Shown: positions 43,297-51,735 of the stretch, in pieces | Layout: each line of letters begins with the position of its first letter | Numbering within the stretch: the stretch's first letter is position 1 | DNA from: Bradyrhizobiaceae bacterium | GTDB taxonomy: Bacteria; Pseudomonadota; Alphaproteobacteria; Rhizobiales; Aestuariivirgaceae | Assembly: GCA_947475225.1 (NCBI GenBank) | Contig: CANJMQ010000008.1 | Span: 1 to 64,000 of the forward strand | Direction: 5' to 3' | DNA length: 64,000 bases | Program-made: the position numbers and the translations under genes | The notes under the pieces: model-generated | Databases searched by the model: none | The model's input: the letters and a program-made list of their open reading frames with translations, nothing else | Told to the model about the DNA's origin: nothing

Positions 43297-45101
43297 AGTC
43301 CATACTCCGTCTCAAGTGCGGTCATCACGTCCGTGAAGACTGCGCCCCACTCCCCGCGTGAGCGCTGCCGGAACAACCGTGTATGTGGATACCAAGGGCT
43401 GTCGTCCCGATTGAGGAACCACCGCCATTCCGGGATGCTCTTCAGCAGCACCCAGGTCGGTTTGCCAAGGGCACCGGCGAGGTGGGCGATGGAGGTGTCG
43501 CAGGTAATCACCAGGTCCATGCATGCGATGACCGCGGCGGCATCGATGAACGCATCCGGGCCAGCATCGAAGTCATCTCCCAACTCCTCGACGACCATGC
43601 CAGGGGGCAGCTCTTGCAACTGTTCCGCACCATCGAATTTCTGCAGGCTGATCAGCCGTACCCCCGCCATCTTTGACAGCACGTCGAATTCCCTTGCGTG
43701 GAACGACCTGCCGTCCCGCTCGGAAAGCTTGCTGCCCTGCCAGCAGATTCCGATCTTGAGGCCGTGCACGCCGATCTTCCGCCGCCATGCATCGACGCGG
43801 GTCTCTTCCGCACGCAGATAGGGACCGGCAGCAGGAAATGCGTCGTCTCGGCGTTGCAGCGCCAGCGGGCCGCTCATGATTGGAAGCTGGAAGTCGTAGC
43901 CGGTGTCCGGAATATCCGCATCAGCAATTTGGATACCGCGACCCAGTGACGTCAGCAGCCTGTGCAGCTTCTTCGGAGCGGCTATCGTAACCTCGGCGCC
44001 ACTGGCTGCGGCGAGCAGCCCGTAACGGCAGAACTGGATCATGTCACCCAGAAACAACTCGGGCCAGATCAGCAGGCGTTTTCCGCTCAGGTCATCCTGC
44101 CGCGAGAGTTGGGGACGCTGGCAGTTGCGCTTGCCGGCGCCGGCAAGCCGGCTCTTCCGGAATTCATACTGACGGAAACCGCGGTCCAGGTCACCCTGCA
44201 GCAGCAGCAGGTTTGCCTGGTTCCAGATTACACTGTCGAAAGCCGGCTTCAGCGCCTTGGCCGTCTCGAAGGCGTCGTTCGCCTCCGCCAGCCGGCCAAG
44301 CTCAATCAGCACGAGCCCGCGATTGGAATGGGCCTCCGCGAAGGCTGGATTGAGGCTGACGGCCTTGTCATGATCGCGCAACTCCTCCTCGAAGCGCTGA
44401 AGCTCGCCGAAGGCATTGCCCCTGTTGGTATAGGCCTCTGCAAGGTGAGGGTCGAGCGCGATGGCCTTGTCGTAACTCCGGAGGGCGTCGGCGGGGCGAC
44501 CCATGCTGCGCAGTGTCCGGCCATGGTCATTGTAGGTCTCTGCCTTGGCCGCCCCCGATGCGATCACCTTCTCGAACCCTTGCAGCGCCTCTTCAGGACG
44601 ATCCATCTCGGCCAGCAGGCTGGCACGGCCGGCGTGGGCGTCATGGTAGTCAGCCCGCAGTTCGATGGCGCGCTCGAAGCTGACCAGCGCTTCCTCGGGG
44701 CGCCCCAGTCGCTTGAGCGCGTTGGCCCGATGGTAGTGGAGCTCGGCGATGGACGCACCCTTCTCGCGTGCCGCATCAAGCACTGTCAGGGCTTCGCCGT
44801 CGCGAGCCATCGCCAACAACACGACGCCCGCCTGTAGGCAGAAGAGCGGGTCACTGGGGTCCTGCCTCAGCGCGGCCTCGGCCTCGGCCAGCGCCTCCGG
44901 CAAACGGCCCTGGCGTGTGTGCACGATTGACAGGTTTGTGAGAACGGAGGGCCTGCCGGGCGCCAGCTTCAGCGCGTGCTGAAAGGACTGCTCGGCCTCC
45001 GCGAGGCGCCCCTCCTGCAGGAATTGCAGGCCCTTGAAGAACGACTGGGCCGCCAGCTTGTCCGCTTCCATGTGGGTTTTCACCGATGTGGTCAGACGCA
45101 T
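43293..45101 (-). CDS. TPR protein with C-terminal glycosyltransferase-like domain
   Basis: A 602-residue cytosolic protein. Residues 20-320 are about eight TPR units (FQHALKLAPGRPSVLTNLSI, SYDKAIALDPHLAEAYTNRG). The C-terminal 270 residues resemble the nucleotide-sugar-binding half of GT9/GT41-like glycosyltransferases (KRLLIWPELFLGDMIQFCRY, GICWQGSK, VITCDTSIAHLAGALGKPTW). This layout is typical of proteins that glycosylate flagellin, pilin or surface glycans. The donor and acceptor are unknown. It is divergent from the sulfotransferase gene. Confidence 0.83.
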   Translation of the reverse strand: MRLTTSVKTHMEADKLAAQSFFKGLQFLQEGRLAEAEQSFQHALKLAPGRPSVLTNLSIVHTRQGRLPEALAEAEAALRQDPSDPLFCLQAGVVLLAMARDGEALTVLDAAREKGASIAELHYHRANALKRLGRPEEALVSFERAIELRADYHDAHAGRASLLAEMDRPEEALQGFEKVIASGAAKAETYNDHGRTLRSMGRPADALRSYDKAIALDPHLAEAYTNRGNAFGELQRFEEELRDHDKAVSLNPAFAEAHSNRGLVLIELGRLAEANDAFETAKALKPAFDSVIWNQANLLLLQGDLDRGFRQYEFRKSRLAGAGKRNCQRPQLSRQDDLSGKRLLIWPELFLGDMIQFCRYGLLAAASGAEVTIAAPKKLHRLLTSLGRGIQIADADIPDTGYDFQLPIMSGPLALQRRDDAFPAAGPYLRAEETRVDAWRRKIGVHGLKIGICWQGSKLSERDGRSFHAREFDVLSKMAGVRLISLQKFDGAEQLQELPPGMVVEELGDDFDAGPDAFIDAAAVIACMDLVITCDTSIAHLAGALGKPTWVLLKSIPEWRWFLNRDDSPWYPHTRLFRQRSRGEWGAVFTDVMTALETEYGL

Positions 45102-45248
45102 CGGCCGTGTCGATACATCTTGGCAATTGAAACTGGAAAACTGTTTAGCGGACAGTCGCTGGCATGGCGAGCTTTCTCGTTGAGGGCCGGATGATTAGCA
45201 ACTAAAAGCAGGCCGACCTCAAACCGCCGGAGTGGCAGGACGAGCCCT

Positions 45249-46007
45249 GTGACGATCATTTCCTACAATCATGACGTCCTCTTCATCCATGTTCCGAAAT
45301 GCGGTGGATCATCGGTGGAGGATGCCTTCCAGCGCCATGTCCGCTGGGGTGACTTCGTCGTGGGCTCGACACGCGAAGGCGAGATCCTTCACAAGCAGGT
45401 CTTCAACAGGCTCTATGGCATCACCAAGCACAGCACGGCAGCCGAACTCAAGGCCGTGCTTGGTCCGCAATTCGCGGCCATGCGGGTCGTCGCTGTCGTC
45501 CGTGAACCCCTGAAGATCGTCGAAAGCTATTACCGCTTCTCGAAAACCATCCATCTCTGGGTTGCCTCGATCATCAGCAAGCGCAACCCGGGCATGGGTT
45601 CCGATGCCGCAAAGCGCCATGCCCTGGAACTGGTGGGTTCAGGAAAACTCGACGGCGACGAGCAGTTCGACGTTCTGCAACTGCTCTCCGGGACGATCAA
45701 GACGGGCGTTCTGTCCGGTTCCTTCGAACAGTTCCTCGGGCAGGTGGCGGACAGCAGGTGGAGCAATTACCTGTCCAGCTACCTTGCGGACAAAGACGGC
45801 ACCCTGCTCGCCGCCGACATCCTGAAACTCGAAGAGCCGGAAAGCGTGGAGGCGTATTTCAGGGTGCTCGTCGGTCCGGACTTCAAGCTGGGCCACGAGA
45901 ATGCCAGCGTCAGGACCCAAACGGACTGGCCAGCGGAAGACCGCATCAGATTCCACGATCTGATGGCCGGGGAGTACGACCGCTTTGGATACCGCTTCCA
46001 GCGCTGA
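45249..46007 (+). CDS. Sulfotransferase family 2-like protein
   Basis: A 252-residue protein with the PAPS-binding 5' loop FIHVPKCGGSSVEDAF near the N-terminus and the 3'-phosphate motif RVVAVVREPLKIVESYYRF near residue 80. Both are characteristic of the carbohydrate (HNK-1-like) sulfotransferase family. It would transfer sulfate from PAPS to a sugar hydroxyl. The GTG start is the only one upstream of the first motif. It is divergent from the TPR-glycosyltransferase and DUF6165 genes, suggesting that the product of those genes is sulfated; that is inference. Confidence 0.82.
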   Translation: MTIISYNHDVLFIHVPKCGGSSVEDAFQRHVRWGDFVVGSTREGEILHKQVFNRLYGITKHSTAAELKAVLGPQFAAMRVVAVVREPLKIVESYYRFSKTIHLWVASIISKRNPGMGSDAAKRHALELVGSGKLDGDEQFDVLQLLSGTIKTGVLSGSFEQFLGQVADSRWSNYLSSYLADKDGTLLAADILKLEEPESVEAYFRVLVGPDFKLGHENASVRTQTDWPAEDRIRFHDLMAGEYDRFGYRFQR

Positions 46008-46046
46008 TTCCGGCGTCCGGACTGAGTTGATACCGCACAGCAAGAG

Positions 46047-46066
46047 GGCCGCCCCACAGGACGGCC
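46047..46066. terminator. Hairpin between convergent sulfotransferase and gapR genes
   Basis: GGCCGCCC / GGACGGCC (one wobble pair) with a four-base loop. There is only a weak T tract on the minus strand. It probably stops both transcripts. Confidence 0.45.
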
Positions 46067-46092
46067 TCGCCAGGCTCAGCCCCGATGAAACC

Positions 46093-46359
46093 TTACGCCG
46101 CCTCCTCTGAATCGCCCGGGATCATGCCCAGCGCCGCGAGGTAGACGTCGAGCATCGATTCCTCTTCCTCGCGCTCGGCTGCGTCCTTCTTGCGCAGGCT
46201 GATCACCTTGCGCAGGATCTTGGTATCGAAGCCGTTGGCCTTGGCCTCGGCATAGACTTCCTTGATATCGCCGGCGATGGTCTTCTTCTCCTCCTCGAGG
46301 CGCTCGATGCGCTCGACGATGGATTTCAGCTGGCCGTGGGCGAATGTCGTCTTGTTCAT
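46093..46359 (-). CDS. gapR: Nucleoid-associated protein GapR (DUF2312)
   Basis: An 88-residue, highly charged coiled-coil protein with the family core [20 protein letters not shown] and [20 protein letters not shown]. In Caulobacter, GapR binds overtwisted AT-rich DNA ahead of the replication fork and is essential for normal chromosome handling. Length and sequence match. It follows the DUF1244 gene after 17 bases on the minus strand. Confidence 0.92.
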   Translation of the reverse strand: MNKTTFAHGQLKSIVERIERLEEEKKTIAGDIKEVYAEAKANGFDTKILRKVISLRKKDAAEREEEESMLDVYLAALGMIPGDSEEAA

Positions 46360-46376
46360 GTGTTGCTCCCCGGTAT

Positions 46377-46676
46377 TCAGTGCTTTTGGGACTGGGCGAA
46401 GGCCGCCTTCTGATCGTCACTGGCGGCGGCCTGGTGCTTGGCCTTCCACTCGTCATAGGGCATGCCATAGACCATGCTGCGCGCCTCCTCGCGAGTGACG
46501 GCAACTCCCTTGGCCTTGGCTGCATCCTCGAACCAGTTGGACAGGCAGTTGCGACAGAAACCCGCCAGGTTCATCATGTCGATGTTCTGCACGTCGGTAC
46601 GGCCGCGCAGATGTTCGAGCAGCCTGCGAAAGGCAGCGGCTTCCAGTTCGGTCTTGGTCTTGTCGTCGATGTTCAT
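46377..46676 (-). CDS. DUF1244 family protein
   Basis: A 99-residue protein with the DUF1244 core [20 protein letters not shown] followed by NCLSNWF and [18 protein letters not shown]. The family is small, soluble and of unknown function, with a conserved Cys pair (FCRNC). The gene lies between N-formylglutamate amidohydrolase and gapR, as in many Rhizobiales. Confidence 0.88.
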   Translation of the reverse strand: MNIDDKTKTELEAAAFRRLLEHLRGRTDVQNIDMMNLAGFCRNCLSNWFEDAAKAKGVAVTREEARSMVYGMPYDEWKAKHQAAASDDQKAAFAQSQKH

Positions 46677-46706
46677 GGTCCTGAGCGCCCTTGCAATCCG
46701 GGTCCG

Positions 46707-47459
46707 TCACCGGATGTCATTCATAATCGGTTCGATCACCCGGGCCACCCGTTCGACCCAGTCGTCCACACCTGTTTTGGCGGCGATCAGGTCCTGCCGG
46801 ACCTCGATCAGGGCATGCGGCAGGCCGGGAACGGTGCCGTGGGTGTTCAGCGTATCGCCTTCGAGCGCCCCGTGATAGGGATCATTGTCGCCCACCACAA
46901 GGTCACCCTGCGCTGCAAAGCCGCGGATCATGGCGGTGGCGATCTTATCATCCCGGTCCCACAGGATGCCGACGTGCCAGGGCCTTGGCCGGCCGCGCCA
47001 GACGGGCGTGAAGGAATGGATCGACACGATCAGCGGCACCAGCCCCTGCCCCTGAACCGCCATGACCGTCTCGGCAATCGCCCGGTGGTAGGGGGCGTGG
47101 AAGCGGTTGATCCGCCGCTGCCGCTCGGCCTCGTCCACCTCGCGGTTGCCAGGCACGGCCGCACCATCGGAAATCCGCATGATGAGGGTGGGATCGTCCA
47201 GTCCACGGTTGGGGTCGATCAGCAGGCGCGAGAAGCCGGAGAGCACGGCGGGTGCCGCAAGCCTGCCCGCCAGCCCCAGCGTTAGGTCACGGGCGCCGAT
47301 GTCATAGGCGATGTGGCGGGCGAACTGGGCGGGCGCCAGCCCCAAATCCCCATATTCCGCCGGAACCGCATTCGAGGCGTGGTCGCAGAGCAAAATCAGC
47401 GGCGTGGGCCGTACACCTGCCACAATTTCGTACGCATCTCCGGGCGAAATCTTTGTCAT
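46707..47459 (-). CDS. N-formylglutamate amidohydrolase family protein
   Basis: A 250-residue protein of the HutG-type amidohydrolase family. It has LLCDHASNAVPAEYGDLG near residue 24, FARHIAYDIGARDLTLGLAG, and VSIHSFTPVWRGRPRPWHVG, containing the conserved His and Asp positions for a metal site. The family hydrolyses N-formylglutamate in histidine degradation, but here no hut genes are nearby, so the real substrate is uncertain. It is divergent from DUF1036. Confidence 0.88.
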   Translation of the reverse strand: MTKISPGDAYEIVAGVRPTPLILLCDHASNAVPAEYGDLGLAPAQFARHIAYDIGARDLTLGLAGRLAAPAVLSGFSRLLIDPNRGLDDPTLIMRISDGAAVPGNREVDEAERQRRINRFHAPYHRAIAETVMAVQGQGLVPLIVSIHSFTPVWRGRPRPWHVGILWDRDDKIATAMIRGFAAQGDLVVGDNDPYHGALEGDTLNTHGTVPGLPHALIEVRQDLIAAKTGVDDWVERVARVIEPIMNDIR

Positions 47460-47602
47460 GGACTGGCCATATAGATGAGGCTAATCCGTCAGTCATCCGG
47501 TTACGCCGCGCAAATCGCTGGGCTTTTGCCTGCCGGGTTGACGCGGAATGAGCAGATTGGAAAACTATGACAGATTCGCGGAACTTTTCCGGAGGCGGCA
47601 GA

Positions 47603-48031
47603 ATGCTTCGCAACACGACGCTGGTGGCAGGCGCGCTCATGATGGTCGGCTTGATGGCCGCCCCGGCGCATGCCGATCTCAAGCTCTGCAACAAGACGGA
47701 AAGCCGCGTCGGCGTGGCCCTGGGCTACAAGGACAAGGAAGGCTGGGCCACCGAAGGCTGGTGGACAATCGCCCCCCAGAAATGTGTGCCGCTGCTCAAG
47801 GGCGATCTCATCGCCCGTTATTATTATGTCTTCTCCGTCGACTACGACAAGGGCGGCTCGTGGGGCGGCAAGTCGATCATGTGCACGCGTGACAAGGTCT
47901 TCACCATCCGCGGCATCGAGGATTGTGAGGGCCGCGGTTATACCAAGACCGGCTTCTTCGAGGTCGACACGGGCGAGGAAAAAGACTGGACCGTCTCGCT
48001 CTCCGGCGAGAAGACCACGCAAGGAAAATAA
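47603..48031 (+). CDS. DUF1036 secreted protein
   Basis: A 142-residue protein with a signal peptide (RNTTLVAGALMMVGLMAAP) and the DUF1036 core LKLCNKTESRVGVALGYKD, with WATEGWWTIAPQKCVPLL and RGIEDCEGRGYTKTGFFEVD. Four conserved Cys suggest disulphides. The start is the ATG with GGAGG eight bases upstream. The TAATG overlap with pyk means translation of the two is coupled. Confidence 0.9.
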   Translation: MLRNTTLVAGALMMVGLMAAPAHADLKLCNKTESRVGVALGYKDKEGWATEGWWTIAPQKCVPLLKGDLIARYYYVFSVDYDKGGSWGGKSIMCTRDKVFTIRGIEDCEGRGYTKTGFFEVDTGEEKDWTVSLSGEKTTQGK

Positions 48032-49446
48032 TGCGCCGTAATCGTAATGTGAAGATCGTGGCGACGCTGGGACCCGCGTCGTCATCGCCCGAGATGCTGG
48101 AAAAGCTGTTCCGCGCCGGCGTCGATGTGTTCCGCATCAACATGAGCCACACCCAGCATGACCTGCTGCGCCAACTCCATCGCGACATCCGCGCCGTCGA
48201 AGCGAGGCTGAAGCGCCCCATCGGCATCCTCGCCGACCTGCAGGGCCCGAAGATCCGCATCGGCACCTTTGCCGCCAAGGAGGCAAAGATCCAGCCGGGC
48301 GAAATCTTCGTCTTCGACACCGACAAAACACCGGGTGACGCCACGCGCGTTCACCTGCCGCATCCGGAAATCTTCGCCTCCGCGCAGGTGGGCGACAACC
48401 TGCTGCTCAATGACGGCCGGTTGCGCGTCGAGATCATCAAGGCCGAACCGACGAAGCTAACCACAAAGGTAATCTTCGGCGGCGTCCTCTCCGACCGCAA
48501 GGGCGTGAACCTGCCCGACACGGTGATCCCGATTCCTGCTCTCACCGAGAAGGACCGCGCCGACCTCGAGGCCGCCGCCTCCGTCGGCGTTGACTGGATC
48601 GCGCTGTCCTTCGTGCAGCGCGCCGACGACGTGGCCGAGGCCAGGAAGCTCATTGCCGGCCGCGCCGGCGTCATGGCCAAGATCGAGAAACCCGCAGCCT
48701 TGACCGTGCTCGACGAAATTCTCGAGATCGCCGACGGCCTCATGGTCGCCCGCGGTGACTTGGGTGTCGAATTGCCGCTTGAAACCGTGCCGGCCAAGCA
48801 GAAGCAGATCACCCGTGCGGCTCGCCGCGTCGGCAAGCCCGTCATCGTCGCCACTCAGATGCTGGAATCGATGATCGTCGAACCGGTGCCCACCCGCGCC
48901 GAAGTCTCCGACGTCGCCACCGCAGTCTATGAAGGCGCCGACGCCATCATGCTCTCGGCCGAAAGCGCCACCGGCGCCTGGCCGGACAAGGCTGTCGCCA
49001 CCATGGACCGCATCGCCCAGGCGGTGGAACGTGACTCGCTCTACCGCGGCATCATAACCGCCCAGCGCACCGAACCGCAGCCCACCAGCGCCGATGCGAT
49101 CTCCAGCGCCGCCCGCTCGATCTCGGAAACCCTCAAGCTCTCGGCCATCGTCTGCTACACGGGCTCGGGCTCAACGGGCCTGCGCATGTCGCGCGAGCGG
49201 CCTGACACGCCGATCATCGCATTGACGCCGATCGCCACCACCGCGCGCCGCCTCGCACTCGCATGGGGTCTCCACTGCGTGCTGACGGAAGACGCCCACG
49301 ACCTCGACGACATGGTCATTCGCGCCAGCCGCATCGCCAGCGAGGAAGGCTTCGCCGAAGCCGGCCAGCGCATCATCATCACCGCCGGCCTGCCGCTCGG
49401 CACACCGGGCGCCACCAACATGCTGCGGATTGCCTACGTCTCGTAG
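48031..49446 (+). CDS. pyk: Pyruvate kinase
   Basis: A 471-residue glycolytic enzyme that makes pyruvate and ATP from phosphoenolpyruvate. The N-terminus RNVKIVATLGPASSSPEMLE, the substrate/metal region VFRINMSHTQHDLL, the active-site lysine in MAKIEKPAAL, and the ARGDLGVELP metal ligands are all present. The C-terminal allosteric domain is complete. It overlaps the DUF1036 stop by one base. Confidence 0.96.
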   Translation: MRRNRNVKIVATLGPASSSPEMLEKLFRAGVDVFRINMSHTQHDLLRQLHRDIRAVEARLKRPIGILADLQGPKIRIGTFAAKEAKIQPGEIFVFDTDKTPGDATRVHLPHPEIFASAQVGDNLLLNDGRLRVEIIKAEPTKLTTKVIFGGVLSDRKGVNLPDTVIPIPALTEKDRADLEAAASVGVDWIALSFVQRADDVAEARKLIAGRAGVMAKIEKPAALTVLDEILEIADGLMVARGDLGVELPLETVPAKQKQITRAARRVGKPVIVATQMLESMIVEPVPTRAEVSDVATAVYEGADAIMLSAESATGAWPDKAVATMDRIAQAVERDSLYRGIITAQRTEPQPTSADAISSAARSISETLKLSAIVCYTGSGSTGLRMSRERPDTPIIALTPIATTARRLALAWGLHCVLTEDAHDLDDMVIRASRIASEEGFAEAGQRIIITAGLPLGTPGATNMLRIAYVS

Positions 49447-49484
49447 ATTTCGGCAAATTTCTGATGGCGTCACCCACCTGACGA

Positions 49485-49554
49485 TTCACCTTGACCGGGG
49501 CATCCTCTTTCGGCGCCCGGAGGAGATCGCCGGATCCAGTCCGGTGAAGGTGAA
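49485..49554. repeat. Dispersed palindromic repeat, third copy
   Basis: TTCACCTT (49485-49492) and AAGGTGAA (49547-49554) flank a CCGG-rich centre. It is related to the elements at 9415-9494 and 23938-23972. It fills the gap between pyk and a convergent TPR gene. Confidence 0.6.
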
Positions 49555-49582
49555 GTGAGTAAGGGGAGACAACAACCTTTCG

Positions 49583-50197
49583 CTAAATCCCCTGCTCAAC
49601 CTTGTCGAGTTCCTTCAGCGCCGCCTTCACCTGTTCGAGGTTGGGGTTCACGGCCAGCGCCTCCTCATAGGCGGCGCGGGCGGCGGCGTATTTCTTCTGG
49701 CGTTCGAGGATCATGCCCTTGCCGGAAAGCGCCCCGAAGTGCCGGGGCTCGAGGTCCAGCACCTTGGCGATGTCGGCCAGCGCCAGGTCATCCTTCTTCA
49801 TCAGAAAGTAGAGCGTGCCGCGCTTGTTCCAGGCCTCGGCGAAATCCGGATTGGTGCCGATCAGCCGGTTGAGGATCGACAGCGCCTCGGCGGGGGCGCC
49901 GTCCTCGATCGCCAGCGTTGCCTGGCCGAGAAGCACCTCCGCGGTGGGCGAGTCGGAGAGGCTCCACAGCGCCCAGATCTTTTGCTCCAGCGGGCCGCTG
50001 GGCACGCCGGGCCTGTGCAATTGCGCGAACAGCACATCGAGCTGCTCGGCGCGGATCTCGGCGGGCTTCAGGGGCTTGGCGCCGGGGGCATCAAGGGTGG
50101 CCGGCGCCGCGGGAGGATCGACCACAGCAGGAGCATCCTCCGCAAAGGCGCCGGAACCGAGGGCAATCAGGACGAGAACGGCGAGGGGAGCACGCAT
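49583..50197 (-). CDS. Secreted tetratricopeptide repeat protein
   Basis: A 204-residue protein with a signal peptide (RAPLAVLVLIALGSGAFA), a Pro/Ala-rich linker and three TPR units (SILNRLIGTNPDFAEAWNKR, ADIAKVLDLEPRHFGALSGK, EEALAVNPNLEQVKAALKEL). It is probably a periplasmic scaffold; similar proteins are common in Rhizobiales. The inner ATG at 50197 gives the best signal peptide. Confidence 0.85.
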   Translation of the reverse strand: MRAPLAVLVLIALGSGAFAEDAPAVVDPPAAPATLDAPGAKPLKPAEIRAEQLDVLFAQLHRPGVPSGPLEQKIWALWSLSDSPTAEVLLGQATLAIEDGAPAEALSILNRLIGTNPDFAEAWNKRGTLYFLMKKDDLALADIAKVLDLEPRHFGALSGKGMILERQKKYAAARAAYEEALAVNPNLEQVKAALKELDKVEQGI

Positions 50198-50228
50198 GAC
50201 ACCCACTCTACACCCCATTTCATGGCAA

Positions 50229-50266
50229 CAAAAAGAGCGCCGTGGGCGGCATCCCGTCCACGGCGT
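50229..50266 (-). terminator. Terminator of rpmJ
   Basis: On the minus strand CGCCGTGG pairs with CCACGGCG around a 12-base loop, followed by CTCTTTTTG. It lies 27 bases after the rpmJ stop. Confidence 0.7.
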
Positions 50267-50292
50267 TCAAAAAACTTCTCAGAAGCTGAAGC

Positions 50293-50418
50293 TTAGCCCT
50301 GACGCGCCTTGAAGCGCGGGTTGGTCTTGTTAATGATGTAGATACGACCCTTGCGGCGCACCATGCGGTTGTCGCGGTGGCGCTTCAGAAGGGACTTGAG
50401 GGAGTTACGGACTTTCAT
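50293..50418 (-). CDS. rpmJ: 50S ribosomal protein L36
   Basis: A 41-residue L36 of the longer, Cys-free alphaproteobacterial type: [20 protein letters not shown] at the start and [13 protein letters not shown] at the end. It is too short for standard gene finders but unmistakable. It is monocistronic between a TPR gene and a small membrane protein gene on the other strand. Confidence 0.95.
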   Translation of the reverse strand: MKVRNSLKSLLKRHRDNRMVRRKGRIYIINKTNPRFKARQG

Positions 50419-50539
50419 GGACTTCACCTGATAATTCAGGCAGAAGGAGCCCGGCTCCGGTCCGCCTGTTGAACACTGGCGGTTCCTTAGCGGGGCCACC
50501 CATAACTGTCAACCAATCCACCAACCAATCCACGTTTCC

Positions 50540-50770
50540 ATGACCGAACTGTTCAGCAACTCCGAATTCATCATCACACTCGCCATCTTCCTCGCCTGCG
50601 CTGCCATCGTCGGCACCCTGGCCTGGCTGGAGCGCCGCCCCAGGACAAGCCTGACGCCGCGCCTGATCCCCACCACGCCTGTCCTTCTGATCTTTGGATT
50701 CATTGGACTTTTGGCTCTGGTGCATCTGGCCAACATGTATGGCATCCATACCGGGCGCAATCCGAAGTAA
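50540..50770 (+). CDS. Small membrane protein, hypothetical
   Basis: A 76-residue protein with two hydrophobic helices (EFIITLAIFLACAAIVGTLA and VLLIFGFIGLLALVHLANMY) joined by a basic loop (LERRPRTSLTPRL). The conserved end HLANMYGIHTGR is seen in similar small Rhizobiales proteins near rpmJ. No function is known. It starts 12 bases before the MaoC gene region, and the two may be co-transcribed. Confidence 0.7.
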   Translation: MTELFSNSEFIITLAIFLACAAIVGTLAWLERRPRTSLTPRLIPTTPVLLIFGFIGLLALVHLANMYGIHTGRNPK

Positions 50771-50782
50771 GGAGCCACCCGG

Positions 50783-51223
50783 GTGCTGCCTCCGAGCCAG
50801 ACGCTCTATTTCGAGGACCTCGCCCTCGGCATGACCGAGACCTACGTCAAGGAGGTCAAGTCATCCGACGTCGTGGGTTTCGCCGAGATCTCGGGTGACC
50901 GGAACCCCATCCACCTGTCCGAGCATTTCGCCGCCCGCACGCCCTTCGGCGGTCGAATCGCCCATGGCCTCTACACGGCCAGCCTGATCTCGGCGGTGAT
51001 CGGCACGAGGCTCCCGGGCCCGGGAGCCGTCTACATGTCACAGACCCTGAACTTCAAGGCGCCGGTCCGTATCGGCGACATGGTGGAAGCCAGCGTCGAG
51101 GTCGTCGAACTCGCCGAGAAGGGCCGCCGCGTCAAACTCGCCTGCCGCTGCAAGGTGGGCGACACGCTGGTGCTGGAAGGCGAGGCCCTTGTGAAGGTGC
51201 CTGGCAAGCCCGAGGGCTACTGA
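50783..51223 (+). CDS. MaoC family dehydratase ((R)-specific enoyl-CoA hydratase)
   Basis: A 146-residue hot-dog-fold protein with the catalytic Asp/His motif FAEISGDRNPIHLSEHFA followed by RTPFGGRIAHGLYTASLIS, the (R)-hydratase 2 signature. It hydrates trans-2-enoyl-CoA to (R)-3-hydroxyacyl-CoA, linking fatty acid oxidation to PHA. GTG start, twelve bases after the previous stop. Confidence 0.9.
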   Translation: MLPPSQTLYFEDLALGMTETYVKEVKSSDVVGFAEISGDRNPIHLSEHFAARTPFGGRIAHGLYTASLISAVIGTRLPGPGAVYMSQTLNFKAPVRIGDMVEASVEVVELAEKGRRVKLACRCKVGDTLVLEGEALVKVPGKPEGY

Positions 51224-51282
51224 GCCTTCTTGACTCCTGAAGCGGCCCCTCTAGCCTCGCCTTGGAATTCGGGAGGACTGCA

Positions 51283-51735
51283 ATGCTGCGCAACTTCGAC
51301 AACCGCCTCACCGCGGACGTGATCCGTTGTCTCCGTGCCATGGGCCATGGCGACGACCTGATCATCACCGACACCAATTTCCCCGCCGACTCGGTGGCCC
51401 GCCACACGGTGACGGGCGAACTGCTGCGCATGGACAATCTCACGGCGGCGGAAGCAATCGACGCCATTCTCTCGGTGATGCCGCTCGACAGCTTCGTCGA
51501 CACGCCTGCCTCGCGCATGGAGATGGTTGGCAAGCCCAACGAGATTCCGCCCGTGCAGGCCGAAGTGCAGAGGGTCATCGACAGTCGTGAAGGCAAGTCC
51601 TGGCCCATGGGCTCCATCGAGCGCTTCGCCTTCTATGAGAAGGCGCGCAACGCCTATGCCGTCATCGTCACCGGCGAGACGCGCTTCTATGGCTGCTTCA
51701 TCCTCAAGAAGGGCGTGATCCCGCCAAAAGCGTGA
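51283..51735 (+). CDS. RbsD/FucU family sugar mutarotase
   Basis: A 150-residue protein of the RbsD/FucU family: MLRNFDNRLTADVIRCLRAM at the start with GHGDDLIITDTNFPADS, and GSIERFAFYEKARNAYAVI near the end. FucU interconverts alpha- and beta-fucose and RbsD does the same for ribopyranose. The sequence looks more FucU-like, but the ribokinase downstream suggests ribose. A strong GGGAGG precedes the ATG. It overlaps the next gene by four bases. Confidence 0.87.
   Translation: MLRNFDNRLTADVIRCLRAMGHGDDLIITDTNFPADSVARHTVTGELLRMDNLTAAEAIDAILSVMPLDSFVDTPASRMEMVGKPNEIPPVQAEVQRVIDSREGKSWPMGSIERFAFYEKARNAYAVIVTGETRFYGCFILKKGVIPPKA

Noticed and set aside
45249-46007. Sulfotransferase gene as part of a mobile element
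   Set aside because: No transposase, integrase, tRNA or direct repeats flank the patch; only its gene content is accessory-like.
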